Shown here: piece by piece, positions 9,591 to 17,471 of the stretch | Numbering within the stretch: the stretch's first letter is position 1 | Layout: every line of letters begins with the position of its first letter | NCBI GenBank assembly: GCA_017939795.1 | Contig: JAGBAA010000088.1 | Span: 26,471-90,470 of the forward strand | Reading direction: 5' to 3' | Origin: Thermoguttaceae bacterium | GTDB taxonomy: Bacteria; Planctomycetota; Planctomycetia; Pirellulales; Thermoguttaceae | DNA: 64,000 nt | The notes under the pieces: generated by a model | What the model saw: the letters and a program-made list of their open reading frames with translations, nothing else | Database searches by the model: none | Told to the model about the DNA's origin: nothing | Position numbers and translations under genes: made by a program

Positions 9591-9651
9591 CCATCATTTT
9601 TAGTCCAAACGGACACAATGGTATCTCAAAGTTTAAACGGAGGATATTTTT

Positions 9652-10383
9652 ATGAAACGTATCGTTTCTCTGATGGCTTGCGCCGTCCTGTTCGCCAGTG
9701 TTTCCGCTGCTAACGCTGGTCTGTTCAACCGCATTTGTGCTCCGGCTTGCGCCCCGGCTTGCGAAGCCCCGGCCTGCGAAGCTGCTGAAGAAGCTGCTCC
9801 GGCTTGCGAAGCTGCCTGTGACGCCACCTGCGCCCCGAAATGCTGCCTGAAGAAAATCAACCTGAAGAAATTCTTCTGCTGCAAAAAATTCGCCTGCAAA
9901 CCGGCTTGCGAAGCTCCGGCTTGCGAAGAAGCTGCTCCGGCTTGCGAACCGGCTTGCGAAGCTGCCTGCGCTCCCAAAAAATGCCGTCTGTTCACCTGCA
10001 AAAAGTTCAGCTTCAAATGCCTGAAACCGGCTTGCTGCGCTCCGGCTTGCGAAGCCCCGGCTTGCGAAGCTGCTGAAGAAGCCGCTCCGGCTTGCGAAGC
10101 TCCGGCTTGCGAAGCTGCCTGCGCTCCGAAATGCTGCCTGAAGAAAATCAACCTGAAGAAATTCTTCTGCTGCAAAAAATTCGCCTGCAAACCGGCTTGC
10201 GAAGCTCCGGCTTGCGAAGAAGCTGCTCCGGCTTGCGAACCGGCTTGCGAAGCTGCCTGCGCTCCGAAATGCATCAAGATCTGCCTTCCGAAAATCAAAT
10301 TCGATTGCCTGAAGAAGATCCGTTTCTGCAAACCGGCTTGCGCTCCGGCTTGCGAAGCTCCGGCTTGCGAACCCGCTTGCTAA
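9652..10383 (+). CDS. secreted cysteine-rich repeat protein
   Basis: This 243-residue protein has a clear Sec signal peptide (MKRIVSLMACAVLFASVSAANA). The mature part has roughly 45 cysteines, about one residue in five, mostly in PACEAPACE-type repeats. These alternate with basic Lys/Phe-rich segments (APKCCLKKINLKKFFCCKK) to give blocks of acidic Cys-rich and basic Cys-rich sequence. The largest block is duplicated (9835-9974 and 10126-10265). A strong GGAGGA ribosome site, a near-consensus promoter and a following terminator indicate a monocistronic, probably well-expressed gene. After export the protein could be heavily disulfide-crosslinked (a wall or stalk/coat component) or bind metals. 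I recognise no named family and assign no function. Confidence 0.85.
   Translation: MKRIVSLMACAVLFASVSAANAGLFNRICAPACAPACEAPACEAAEEAAPACEAACDATCAPKCCLKKINLKKFFCCKKFACKPACEAPACEEAAPACEPACEAACAPKKCRLFTCKKFSFKCLKPACCAPACEAPACEAAEEAAPACEAPACEAACAPKCCLKKINLKKFFCCKKFACKPACEAPACEEAAPACEPACEAACAPKCIKICLPKIKFDCLKKIRFCKPACAPACEAPACEPAC
9835..9974 (+). repeat. 140-bp direct repeat, copy 1 (within the Cys-rich gene)
   Basis: Identical by eye to 10126-10265, with a 291-bp offset (97 codons), so the duplication is in frame. It encodes the CCLKKINLKKFFCCKK basic block and the following PACEAPACEEAAPACE stretch. Confidence 0.85.
10126..10265 (+). repeat. 140-bp direct repeat, copy 2 (within the Cys-rich gene)
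   Basis: Second copy of the block at 9835-9974. The lack of silent differences points to recent duplication or ongoing homogenisation. Confidence 0.85.
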
Positions 10384-10442
10384 GTTTTGAATGAAGATCC
10401 TCTGGGGTCCCCTTTGGGGGATTCCAGATGACTAAAGTCATG

Positions 10443-10470
10443 AGAAGCCGGTTCCCGGCTTTTCTTATTT
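10443..10470 (+). terminator. terminator of the Cys-rich gene
   Basis: AAGCCGG (10445-10451) pairs with CCGGCTT (10455-10461) around a TTC loop and is followed by a T-rich tract. A second hairpin, TCTGG...CCAGA enclosing GTCCCC/GGGGGAT, lies just upstream at about 10400-10428. Confidence 0.7.
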
Positions 10471-10622
10471 CTTGCCGGCACAGGTCAATATGATCATTTC
10501 TGGCCAATCCAACTTTCGGATCCTATAAATGCCTTTCATTTCGTTGGACAGACGCTCGGAGCCTGAAAATATCTTTCTTGTACTTTTTCCTGAAAACCTC
10601 TGCAATTTTCCGTCCCGGGTAC

Positions 10623-10650
10623 TTGAACTTTTTTCCATTTCTGATATAAT
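10623..10650 (+). promoter_or_regulatory. promoter of rpsL
   Basis: TTGAAC at 10623-10628 and a perfect TATAAT at 10645-10650 are 16 bp apart. The leader is about 75 bases, with AGGAA shortly before the rpsL ATG. The 150 bases upstream of the promoter show nothing else I can support. Confidence 0.7.
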
Positions 10651-10732
10651 GCAGTCTTTATTACGAATATGATTATTTGTCTGGAGTGTTTTTGCACTTC
10701 GTTTACTTCATAGTTTTGTTAGGAACATCAGT

Positions 10733-11122
10733 ATGCCGACAATCAATCAATTGGTTCGCAAGAACCGCGTTATGCCGCGCAAATTCAGCAAAAGCCCGGT
10801 TCTCGAAAAGAACCCGCAGAAACGCGGTGTTTGCCTTCAGGTCCGTACCATGACGCCGAAAAAGCCGAACTCCGCTCTTCGTAAGATCACGCGTGTTCGT
10901 CTTTCGAACGGTAAAGAAGTCACGGTCTACATTCCGGGCGAAGGCCACAACCTTCAGGAACACAACATCGTGCTCGTGCGCGGTGGTCGTATTCGCGACC
11001 TTCCGGGCGTTCGTTACCAGGTCATCCGTGGTACGCTCGACGCTCAGGGTGTGAAAAACCGTAAGCAGGCCCGCAGCCGTTACGGTGCGAAGAAAAATCA
11101 GCCCGCTGCGAAAAAACGCTAA
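10733..11122 (+). CDS. rpsL: 30S ribosomal protein S12
   Basis: Full-length S12 (129 aa; E. coli 124), the decoding-centre protein of the small subunit. The canonical stretches [27 protein letters not shown] and DLPGVRY align without gaps to E. coli up to residue 100. Lys43 and Lys44 of the TPKKPNS loop are present. Position 88, lysine in E. coli, is arginine here ([10 protein letters not shown]); K88R is a classical streptomycin-resistance substitution. The C-terminus is extended by a few basic residues. The gene precedes rpsG, but with an unusually long 242-base spacer, and fusA/tuf do not follow. Confidence 0.97.
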   Translation: MPTINQLVRKNRVMPRKFSKSPVLEKNPQKRGVCLQVRTMTPKKPNSALRKITRVRLSNGKEVTVYIPGEGHNLQEHNIVLVRGGRIRDLPGVRYQVIRGTLDAQGVKNRKQARSRYGAKKNQPAAKKR

Positions 11123-11364
11123 AATAATGCGTTGATCCTGTCTTCGTGAAAGGGGACGGCTGTGAGTAACTGAGCCTTTGCGCGGCGGAACATTGGGTTT
11201 CCCGCATGCTCTGTGAACAGATGGAAGCGGTCGTCGGTATGAGTCAGAATACAGGATGCAGCCTGCGGAGAGAGTGGACCGCATACTTCACCTCTCCGCA
11301 AACCGGTCGGGGTTGATTCCCGAGGTGATTCAGAAAAACAATTTTACGTCAAAAAGAGGATAAA
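11123..11364 (+). other. structured spacer between rpsL and rpsG
   Basis: This 242-base gap has no gene or recognisable terminator but has stable hairpins: GCGGAGAG (11265-11272) with CTCTCCGC (11292-11299), and TCGGG (11307-11311) with CCCGA (11319-11323). It lies in the str operon, where S7 represses its own synthesis in E. coli through an rpsL-rpsG intercistronic structure. A regulatory leader or processing site is therefore plausible, though I cannot match it to the E. coli structure. AAGAGGA precedes the rpsG ATG. Confidence 0.45.
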
Positions 11365-11835
11365 ATGGGTCGTATTACTGCAAGTCGCAAGCAGCTCGTT
11401 GGTGATCCGGTTTACGGTTCTCTGCTCGCCAGCAAATTCATCAACTGCCTGATGTTCGATGGCAAGAAGAGCATTGCTCAGGAAGTTTTCTACAATGCAC
11501 TGGCCGAGATCGAAAAGAAGGTCACGGACAAACCGGGCATTGAGGTCTTCACCCAGGCCATTGAAAATATCAAGCCGACCATCGAAGTTCGCTCCAAGCG
11601 CGTCGGCGGTTCGTCTTACCAGGTCCCGATGCAGGTCAACCGCGTTCGTCAGCAGTCCCTGGCTATCCGCTGGGTCCTGAATGCTGTCCGCAGCAAGAAG
11701 GGTCAGCCGATCGCGAAGAAACTGGCTGATGAGCTGGTCGCCGCCTACAATAAAGAAGGCGTCGCTTACAAAAAGCGTGAAGACGTCCACCGCATGGCCG
11801 AAGCCAACAAAGCGTTCGCCCACTTCGCGTGGTGA
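11365..11835 (+). CDS. rpsG: 30S ribosomal protein S7
   Basis: A 156-residue S7, the primary assembly protein that nucleates the head of the 30S subunit on 16S rRNA. Family stretches include [38 protein letters not shown] and [21 protein letters not shown], ending in the usual helical NKAFAHFAW region. Length matches bacterial S7. It is the last gene of this transcription unit: a strong terminator follows within 30 bases, so elongation factor genes are not part of the operon here. Confidence 0.96.
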   Translation: MGRITASRKQLVGDPVYGSLLASKFINCLMFDGKKSIAQEVFYNALAEIEKKVTDKPGIEVFTQAIENIKPTIEVRSKRVGGSSYQVPMQVNRVRQQSLAIRWVLNAVRSKKGQPIAKKLADELVAAYNKEGVAYKKREDVHRMAEANKAFAHFAW

Positions 11836-11860
11836 TCAACGTTTTGAAATGCGAAATTCA

Positions 11861-11893
11861 GGACTCCGAGAGCGATTTCGGAGTCCTTTTTTT
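11861..11893 (+). terminator. terminator of rpsL-rpsG
   Basis: A perfect 9-bp stem, GGACTCCGA (11861-11869) with TCGGAGTCC (11878-11886), is followed by seven T. Confidence 0.92.
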
Positions 11894-12055
11894 ATTTGAA
11901 GAGGATACACGGAATAAATACGGAAACACACGGAACTTCCCCAAACCAGGGATCAAAATTTTATGGAAAACGTCCAGCCTGATGTGTTTCAGCCTTCCCC
12001 GGCATAAAAATTCTCAGAAAACTCAAAAAATTTCTTAATCAGAGTATTTCAGGGG

Positions 12056-12084
12056 TTGAATAAATCATTCAAATCTGGTATAAT
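12056..12084 (+). promoter_or_regulatory. promoter of metK
   Basis: TTGAAT at 12056-12061 and TATAAT at 12079-12084 are 17 bp apart. The stretch from the rpsG terminator to here (11894-12055) shows no gene. Confidence 0.72.
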
Positions 12085-12090
12085 GTCCAT

Positions 12091-12269
12091 ATCTCTGCGG
12101 AGTGTATCGTACAGGACTATTTTCGGTACCGCATATTTCACTCCGTCTGATTTTGATTCCATAAAAATTTCGCATTTTCCTTCCATTTTCAACAGGATTC
12201 GGAAGCATACCGAAGACACTTTATGGTGGGGAAAGCAGAGGATTTCATCAACATTCAAAGGAGACCAAC
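12091..12269 (+). promoter_or_regulatory. long structured 5' leader of metK
   Basis: About 180 bases lie between the predicted start site and the GTG of metK. GCGGAGTG (12097-12104) pairs with CACTCCG(T) (12139-12146) and encloses a GTAC/GTAC dyad, and TTCGG (12198-12202) pairs with CCGAA (12210-12214). The leader ends in AAAGGAG before the start codon. SAM synthetase genes are often controlled by SAM-binding leaders, but I cannot match this to SAM-I, SAM-II/V, SAM-III or SAM-IV consensus motifs. It is a candidate of unknown class. Confidence 0.45.
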
Positions 12270-13415
12270 GTGTCGCAGAAAAGTTTTCTCTTCACAAGTG
12301 AAGCCGTAAGCATGGGCCATCCGGACAAACTGGCCGACAATATTTCCGACGGAATTCTGGACGCGATCTACGCGCAGGATCCGACCAGCCGCGTTGCGTG
12401 TGAAACGCTCGTGACGACTGACCTTTGCGTCATCGCCGGCGAGATCACGACCAGTGCGAAAGTCGATTACGAAGCCGTCGCCCGTAAGGTCATCAATGAA
12501 GTCGGGTACACGAGCAACGACATTGGTTTCAGCGGCGACACCTGCGAAGTTCAGGTCCGTCTTGACACGCAGAGCCCGGACATCGCGATGGGCGTTGACC
12601 GTGACGGTGCCGGCGACCAGGGGCTGATGTTCGGTTATGCGTGCAAGCAGACCCCGGAACTGATGCCGCTTCCGATCGCTCTTTCACACCGCATCATGAA
12701 CCGTCTGACCGAAGCTCGCCAGAAGGGTGAAGTGAATTGGCTTCTTCCCGACTCCAAGAGTCAGGTCACGGTCGAATATGTGGACCGCATGACCCCGGTG
12801 AAAGTCACGACGGTCGTCGTTTCCACCCAGCACTGCGCCTGCGTCAGCCAGAAAGAGATCGCGGACTGGATCATTCCGAACGTCATCCTTCCGTGCATTC
12901 CGGCCGAGCTGAACAAAGGAGACATCCAGTTCCACATCAACCCGACGGGCAACTTCGTCGTCGGCGGTCCTCATGGCGACTGCGGTCTGACGGGCCGTAA
13001 GATCATCGTCGACACCTACGGCGGCTGGGCCTCCCACGGCGGCGGTGCGTTCTCCGGTAAAGACCCGACGAAAGTTGACCGCTCTGCCGCGTACATGGCA
13101 CGCTACATCGCGAAAAACGTCGTGGCGGCCGGTCTGGCGGACGACTGCGAAGTCCAGCTTGCCTACGCGATCGGCGTCGCGGAACCGGTGAGCGTTTACG
13201 TGAATACGTACGGCAGCGAAAAAGTCTGCTCGTGCAAGATCGAAGCCGCGATCCGCAAGGTCTTCCCGATGACGCCGAAAGGGATCATCGAATGCCTGGA
13301 TCTGCGTCAGCCGATCTACCGCGCGACGGCCGCCGGCGGTCACTTTGGCCGTGACGGTTTCCCGTGGGAAAAGACCGACAAAGCGGAAGCTCTGAAAGCC
13401 GCCGTGAACGAGTAA
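12270..13415 (+). CDS. metK: S-adenosylmethionine synthase
   Basis: A 381-residue enzyme that makes SAM from methionine and ATP in the cytoplasm. It shows the N-terminal GHPDK motif (residues 16-20), the loop [17 protein letters not shown], and the C-terminal [19 protein letters not shown] phosphate and metal site. Length matches the family (about 384). The start codon is GTG, supported by AAAGGAG ending about six bases upstream and by the conserved N-terminus ([14 protein letters not shown]). It is monocistronic, with its own promoter and terminator and a long structured leader. Confidence 0.97.
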   Translation: MSQKSFLFTSEAVSMGHPDKLADNISDGILDAIYAQDPTSRVACETLVTTDLCVIAGEITTSAKVDYEAVARKVINEVGYTSNDIGFSGDTCEVQVRLDTQSPDIAMGVDRDGAGDQGLMFGYACKQTPELMPLPIALSHRIMNRLTEARQKGEVNWLLPDSKSQVTVEYVDRMTPVKVTTVVVSTQHCACVSQKEIADWIIPNVILPCIPAELNKGDIQFHINPTGNFVVGGPHGDCGLTGRKIIVDTYGGWASHGGGAFSGKDPTKVDRSAAYMARYIAKNVVAAGLADDCEVQLAYAIGVAEPVSVYVNTYGSEKVCSCKIEAAIRKVFPMTPKGIIECLDLRQPIYRATAAGGHFGRDGFPWEKTDKAEALKAAVNE

Positions 13416-13449
13416 TTTTTATTCACTCACTTCCAAATTTGGCTCTAAG

Positions 13450-13479
13450 GACCCTGCATTTTTCATGCGGGGTCTTTTT
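13450..13479 (+). terminator. terminator of metK
   Basis: GACCCTGCAT (13450-13459) pairs with ATGCGGGGTC (13465-13474) through one G.T pair. TTTTT follows. Confidence 0.88.
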
Positions 13480-13568
13480 CTCTCCCCCCTGATGGTGAAC
13501 GCCCCCCTTCCCTGAAAATATCCTGCCAAATTCCAAAATTTCCTTCCATTTTTCAAGAAAGAATACCC

Positions 13569-16500
13569 ATGAAGCAACGATTTTCATTCTGGAGATCTGC
13601 GGTTTCCGCCGCAGTCTGCTTTCTTTCCCTTTCGGGAGCCCTGGTCCTCAATACCATTTTTCCTGCGCCAAGTCCAGCAGAAGAAAAAGCTTACGAGCCG
13701 CTTCAATTCACAGTTCACACACAGACGGTCGGTCCCGTAACGGTGAAACTCGGGAAAATGGACGTCGTCTCGGAACTGGAAACGCTCCAGACGCTCCCGG
13801 TCATGGTTTCAAGTACGTCGGAAAAAGCACTTTCTGCGACTCTGACGTTCACTTCCGCCGACACGATCACGCCGACGGACGAAAACGGAAATGCACAAGA
13901 AATCGTGACTCGCAAAATCGAGATCCCCGCAGGCGGCAGCATCGAAACGGCATTTACGTTCAAGGCCCTTCCGGGAACCTACTCGGCACACTATCCGCTG
14001 CACGTCAAATGCACATTCCCGAATGGTGAACGCGAAACGCTCGTTCATGCAGTCCGCGTGATCGAAACGAAAGTTCCGCAGATCCGCCGTCAGGCATCGG
14101 AAACGGTCGTGAAAGTCGGCGGAGTTTCTCTTCTGGACCGATCGTTCCGTGCATTTCGTTCCCTGGACGGCAAGCAGATCGACCTGCCGAACTTTGACGG
14201 CCGGGATCCGGGATCCAGTGCGACGTACCATCATGGAGCGCACACCGCCGGCGGAGTCACCCGGACCTGCCGATGTGCCCATCCGCCGTATCGTCCGCAT
14301 GGCGGCAGTTTCTTCGCAGAATATTCGGTTCAGCTTCCGAATGAGCCGGGGCTTTCAATGAGCTATGGCGCGTGTGTCCGGACCGTTCAGCCTCCGGAAC
14401 CGCCGACGGACGGCGTGACGTTCCGCTTCTGGGGCCGCAATGCCGGAGAAAAAGAAACGGAACGGATCCTTCTGGAGGAATTCCACACCCAAAGCACCGA
14501 ATGGGTCGACCGAACATTTTCGCTCGAAAAATTCGCAGGCCGGAAAATGAAATTGACGGTCGAGATCAGTCCCGGCCCCAAAAATGACACGACGTGCGAC
14601 GGATGCTTCCTGAGCGGTCTGACGGTCAACTCTGCACGGGGAAAAAATCTCGTTTCGCAGGAAAACGCCGTCCCGCAGGAAACCTTCGTCCTTCCGCTGG
14701 ATGAAGAATTCACCGCCAGGATCACCCCCGGTCCCAATGGACTCCTGGATGCCCGGATCGCTGTCGGAGATCCGAAAAAACCGGGATCTTTCGTGACGTT
14801 CCGCGGCATTTCGCTTGCCGTTGGCGCCCAGCAGCTCAACTCTTCCAGTGCGGTCTACACGAAACTTCCGAAACTGGAAAAAACGGCAGACGGAAAACTC
14901 CTCTTCACCGCGACGCTGCTCTCCAACGATGAAGAACTTCCGATCCAGATCCGCGTTTCCGCTGAAAACGGGCTGCTCATCTTTGACGTACCGAAAGAAA
15001 ATCCGGTCGAGCTGGCAAATTTCACCATCCTGTCGGCCGACCAAAAGATCGACCGCGTTTACTGGGGGCACGGATTCGTCGCGGAAGCTCCGAAAAAATT
15101 CCGCATCGGGATGGGCGGACACGACCTGGCGGCCAGCCACATTGGGGCAGATTACGCAAACGGCACCTCGATCGTGATGGGTGCCTCAAATGCTCCCGCT
15201 GCGATGCACTGCGACGGCGAAAAGAATCTCTGTACGCTGGAAATGAGCAGCTGGTTCCGGCTCGCACTGGTCCCGGATCATGAAAATGCCTTCCGCGCCG
15301 CATTCAAGTACCGCAAACAGAACCCGTGGCTTCCGAAAACCGGGCCGGGGGTGGAACGCAAGCGAGGCCGTCTGACGTTTGACGTCTGGGGCGGCAAATA
15401 CGCCAGCAATACGAAAGAACTTCTGAAAGCGTTCCAGTACGGCGTGACGGATTCCCTCTTCATCAAGCACGTCTGGCAGTGCTGGGGCTACGATGTGCGT
15501 CTTCCGGACATCTGGAACACGAATCCGGATGACTCGGAAAATCTCGTTCTTGCGAGCCTGGGGACATTTTCGGAACTTCAGGAACTCGCGGAAACGTGTG
15601 CGGCAGCCGGAGTTCCGTTCGGTATCCACGACAACTACATCGACTTCTATCCGGACGCGGAGGGCTTCACATACGACCGGATCGACTTCCACGCAAACGG
15701 CAATCCGCGCAAGGCGTGGATCAATCATGGAGCCGGCGTTCAGAGCTACCAATGGCGGCCGGACCTCTTCAAGCCGTTCCTGCTGCGGAATCTGGCACTG
15801 AACCGCAAGTACCTTCCGACGATGGACGCGTACTTTGTGGACGTCTTCACCTCCGCGAACGTCTACGATTACTGGGACCGTGAGGGAAACTTCCATCCCA
15901 TGACGCAGACGGCAGCCTGCTGGAAAGACTGCTTCGAGACCATCGCGGAAGGGCTTTCTCATGAAGTCAACGGCAAAAAAGAGCCGGCGATCACCGTGAG
16001 TGAAGCGGGGTCCGACGCACTGCTCGGTTCCATTTCCGGCGCGGACTGCCAGTGGATGCTCATCGATCCGGAAAAAGGAGCAGCATGGCGCCGGCATGTT
16101 CCGTGCGAAAACTGGTCCCGCACCCCGTGGTTCGCGGCCGTGAACCACACGAACTACTCGCGCCACGGCGCAGGCTACGCAGACCGGTACCGTGCGCTGA
16201 GAGATCCGCATCTGCACGGGATCATGAGCGACGACTACATTTCGGCCGAGATCCTCGGCGGACTGGACCTCATGGTGGACCTTGGGAGCATCTTTGGCGG
16301 AAGTGTGCGGAAACACTATCTCGCACAGCATTTCGTCCGTTCCATCGCGGATCAGGAGATCCAAAATGTGGAATTCCTTGACGGCATCCGCCGCCAGCGC
16401 GTCACGTGGGGAAACGGCATGACCGTCTACGTGAACCGCGGTGAAGGAAACTGGAACATCCAGGGCCATACGCTCCCCAAATACGGATTCGTCATCTTCG

Positions 16501-17345
16501 ATGCGAAAGGAAACTTCGTCTCCGGAATCGTACGGAATCCCGCAAATGAAACGGAGATCGTGGAATTTTCACAGCGTCCGGACGGAACATTCTACCTGAA
16601 CGGCCGCGGGCAGAAGATCGTGGACCTTCTGCCGATCCAGCCGACGATGAAAAGCGCGAAGATCCTGGAAAACGGCCGCGCGTTTGAAGTCGTGACGAAC
16701 TGGAAGAGCGATGCGCCCGCTCCGAAAGACCTGGCCATTTTCGCGCACGTTTTTGAACCGCGGCGCGGTTACGGATTCACGCCGACCGGCTGGTTTGACG
16801 GATATTCGTGCAGTATCCCGACCAGCAAATGGGGCACGAGTCCGGAAACACGAAACGTTGAGACCGGAGCAGGGCACATTTTCCGAATTCCGGAAGGGAC
16901 CCGAAACGGCAAGTACCATGTGATGGTGGGCCTCTACGATCATCTTGGCGATGGTCGGCGTGCCGCACTCATGGGTGAGTTCGCGCAGGACAATCGGTAC
17001 TCCGTCGCGGAATTCGAGATCCGGGAAGGCCGTATCGTTGGTGAGATCCGTCCGGTCGCCATTTCGGAGAGCGTGGACGATTTCAGCCGTCTGCTCGGCA
17101 ATCGGACACCGGCGGAATATCGGGGCGTCTCGACGCTCGGTGCGCTCCGCGTGAAGCCGATGGACAAAATGCTGGAGATCCTTCCCCTGCCGTCTCTTCC
17201 GGAATTTGACGTGACGGTCCAAGGGACGGTAAAACGCATTCACTGCGGCGATGAAGAAGTGCCTTTCCGGCAGAACGGCGAAAGTGCCTCTTTCCGCGTG
17301 AAAGTGGAAGACGCAAAAGTTTACCGTGTGGAATTTGAGAAATAG
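13569..17345 (+). CDS. large secreted multidomain protein with probable glycosidase-like barrel
   Basis: A 1258-residue exported protein with an N-terminal hydrophobic signal segment (about residues 8-35). Residues 40-180 look like an Ig/CARDB-type beta domain, and 190-370 like a jelly-roll with a CRCAHPPYRPHGGSFFAEY segment. A beta-sandwich follows to about 590, then a (beta/alpha)8-like domain at about 600-950. This part includes RGRLTFDVWGG, GVPFGIHDNY, TMDAYFVDVFTSANVYDYWD (Asp753 and Asp758) and ITVSEAGSD. The order and the Asp-rich strand ends recall GH101-like/DUF5696 proteins, so carbohydrate hydrolysis is likely, but the substrate and catalytic residues are not proven. The C-terminal 300 residues are beta-rich. 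It converges on the HzsA-related gene. Confidence 0.7.
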   Translation: MKQRFSFWRSAVSAAVCFLSLSGALVLNTIFPAPSPAEEKAYEPLQFTVHTQTVGPVTVKLGKMDVVSELETLQTLPVMVSSTSEKALSATLTFTSADTITPTDENGNAQEIVTRKIEIPAGGSIETAFTFKALPGTYSAHYPLHVKCTFPNGERETLVHAVRVIETKVPQIRRQASETVVKVGGVSLLDRSFRAFRSLDGKQIDLPNFDGRDPGSSATYHHGAHTAGGVTRTCRCAHPPYRPHGGSFFAEYSVQLPNEPGLSMSYGACVRTVQPPEPPTDGVTFRFWGRNAGEKETERILLEEFHTQSTEWVDRTFSLEKFAGRKMKLTVEISPGPKNDTTCDGCFLSGLTVNSARGKNLVSQENAVPQETFVLPLDEEFTARITPGPNGLLDARIAVGDPKKPGSFVTFRGISLAVGAQQLNSSSAVYTKLPKLEKTADGKLLFTATLLSNDEELPIQIRVSAENGLLIFDVPKENPVELANFTILSADQKIDRVYWGHGFVAEAPKKFRIGMGGHDLAASHIGADYANGTSIVMGASNAPAAMHCDGEKNLCTLEMSSWFRLALVPDHENAFRAAFKYRKQNPWLPKTGPGVERKRGRLTFDVWGGKYASNTKELLKAFQYGVTDSLFIKHVWQCWGYDVRLPDIWNTNPDDSENLVLASLGTFSELQELAETCAAAGVPFGIHDNYIDFYPDAEGFTYDRIDFHANGNPRKAWINHGAGVQSYQWRPDLFKPFLLRNLALNRKYLPTMDAYFVDVFTSANVYDYWDREGNFHPMTQTAACWKDCFETIAEGLSHEVNGKKEPAITVSEAGSDALLGSISGADCQWMLIDPEKGAAWRRHVPCENWSRTPWFAAVNHTNYSRHGAGYADRYRALRDPHLHGIMSDDYISAEILGGLDLMVDLGSIFGGSVRKHYLAQHFVRSIADQEIQNVEFLDGIRRQRVTWGNGMTVYVNRGEGNWNIQGHTLPKYGFVIFDAKGNFVSGIVRNPANETEIVEFSQRPDGTFYLNGRGQKIVDLLPIQPTMKSAKILENGRAFEVVTNWKSDAPAPKDLAIFAHVFEPRRGYGFTPTGWFDGYSCSIPTSKWGTSPETRNVETGAGHIFRIPEGTRNGKYHVMVGLYDHLGDGRRAALMGEFAQDNRYSVAEFEIREGRIVGEIRPVAISESVDDFSRLLGNRTPAEYRGVSTLGALRVKPMDKMLEILPLPSLPEFDVTVQGTVKRIHCGDEEVPFRQNGESASFRVKVEDAKVYRVEFEK

Positions 17346-17382
17346 TTTCCCGCCCCAACCGCCCGAAACTTTCATGAAAAAA

Positions 17383-17415
17383 GGAACTGCGTTCTTTGGA
17401 GATGCAGTTCCTTTT
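17383..17415. terminator. terminator between convergent genes
   Basis: GGAACTGC (17383-17390) pairs with GCAGTTCC (17404-17411) and is flanked by an A-run on the left and TTTT on the right. It can serve both strands. Confidence 0.72.
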
Positions 17416-17418
17416 CCG

Positions 17419-17460
17419 CTTCCGCGTTTCCTCTTCCGCGTTTCCTCTTCCGCGTTTCCT
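17419..17460 (+). repeat. three perfect 14-bp tandem repeats
   Basis: The unit CTTCCGCGTTTCCT occurs three times without change at 17419-17432, 17433-17446 and 17447-17460, just beyond the terminator and before the stop codon of the minus-strand gene. Confidence 0.92.
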
Positions 17461-17471
17461 TTTCCGCTTTT

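Larger units (their letters stand above)
8936..9651. promoter_or_regulatory. AT-rich 716-bp regulatory region upstream of the Cys-rich protein
   Basis: This is the longest AT-rich gap in the window. It holds two good sigma70-type promoters pointing right, at 9210-9238 and 9561-9590, and a palindrome between them. Short open frames exist on both strands (for example 9035-9283 and 9280-9618), but they lack convincing ribosome sites and any family resemblance. The roughly 350 bases after the first promoter may form a long leader or a small RNA. No clear terminator separates the two promoters. Confidence 0.5.

Noticed and set aside
9280..9618. 112-codon minus-strand frame in the AT-rich region
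   Set aside because: No ribosome site, overlaps both promoters, composition simply reflects AT richness.
9835..10265. CRISPR-like array
   Set aside because: The regular repeats are coding (PACEA units) and in frame; no spacers or cas genes. The 39-bp and 28-bp tandem repeats also lack spacers.
11307..11323. tRNA T-arm-like sequence in the rpsL-rpsG spacer
   Set aside because: No acceptor stem, anticodon arm or D-arm around it; better explained as a simple hairpin.
12091..12269. Known SAM riboswitch in the metK leader
   Set aside because: None of the conserved cores of SAM-I, SAM-II/V, SAM-III or SAM-IV could be found; kept only as an unclassified structured leader.
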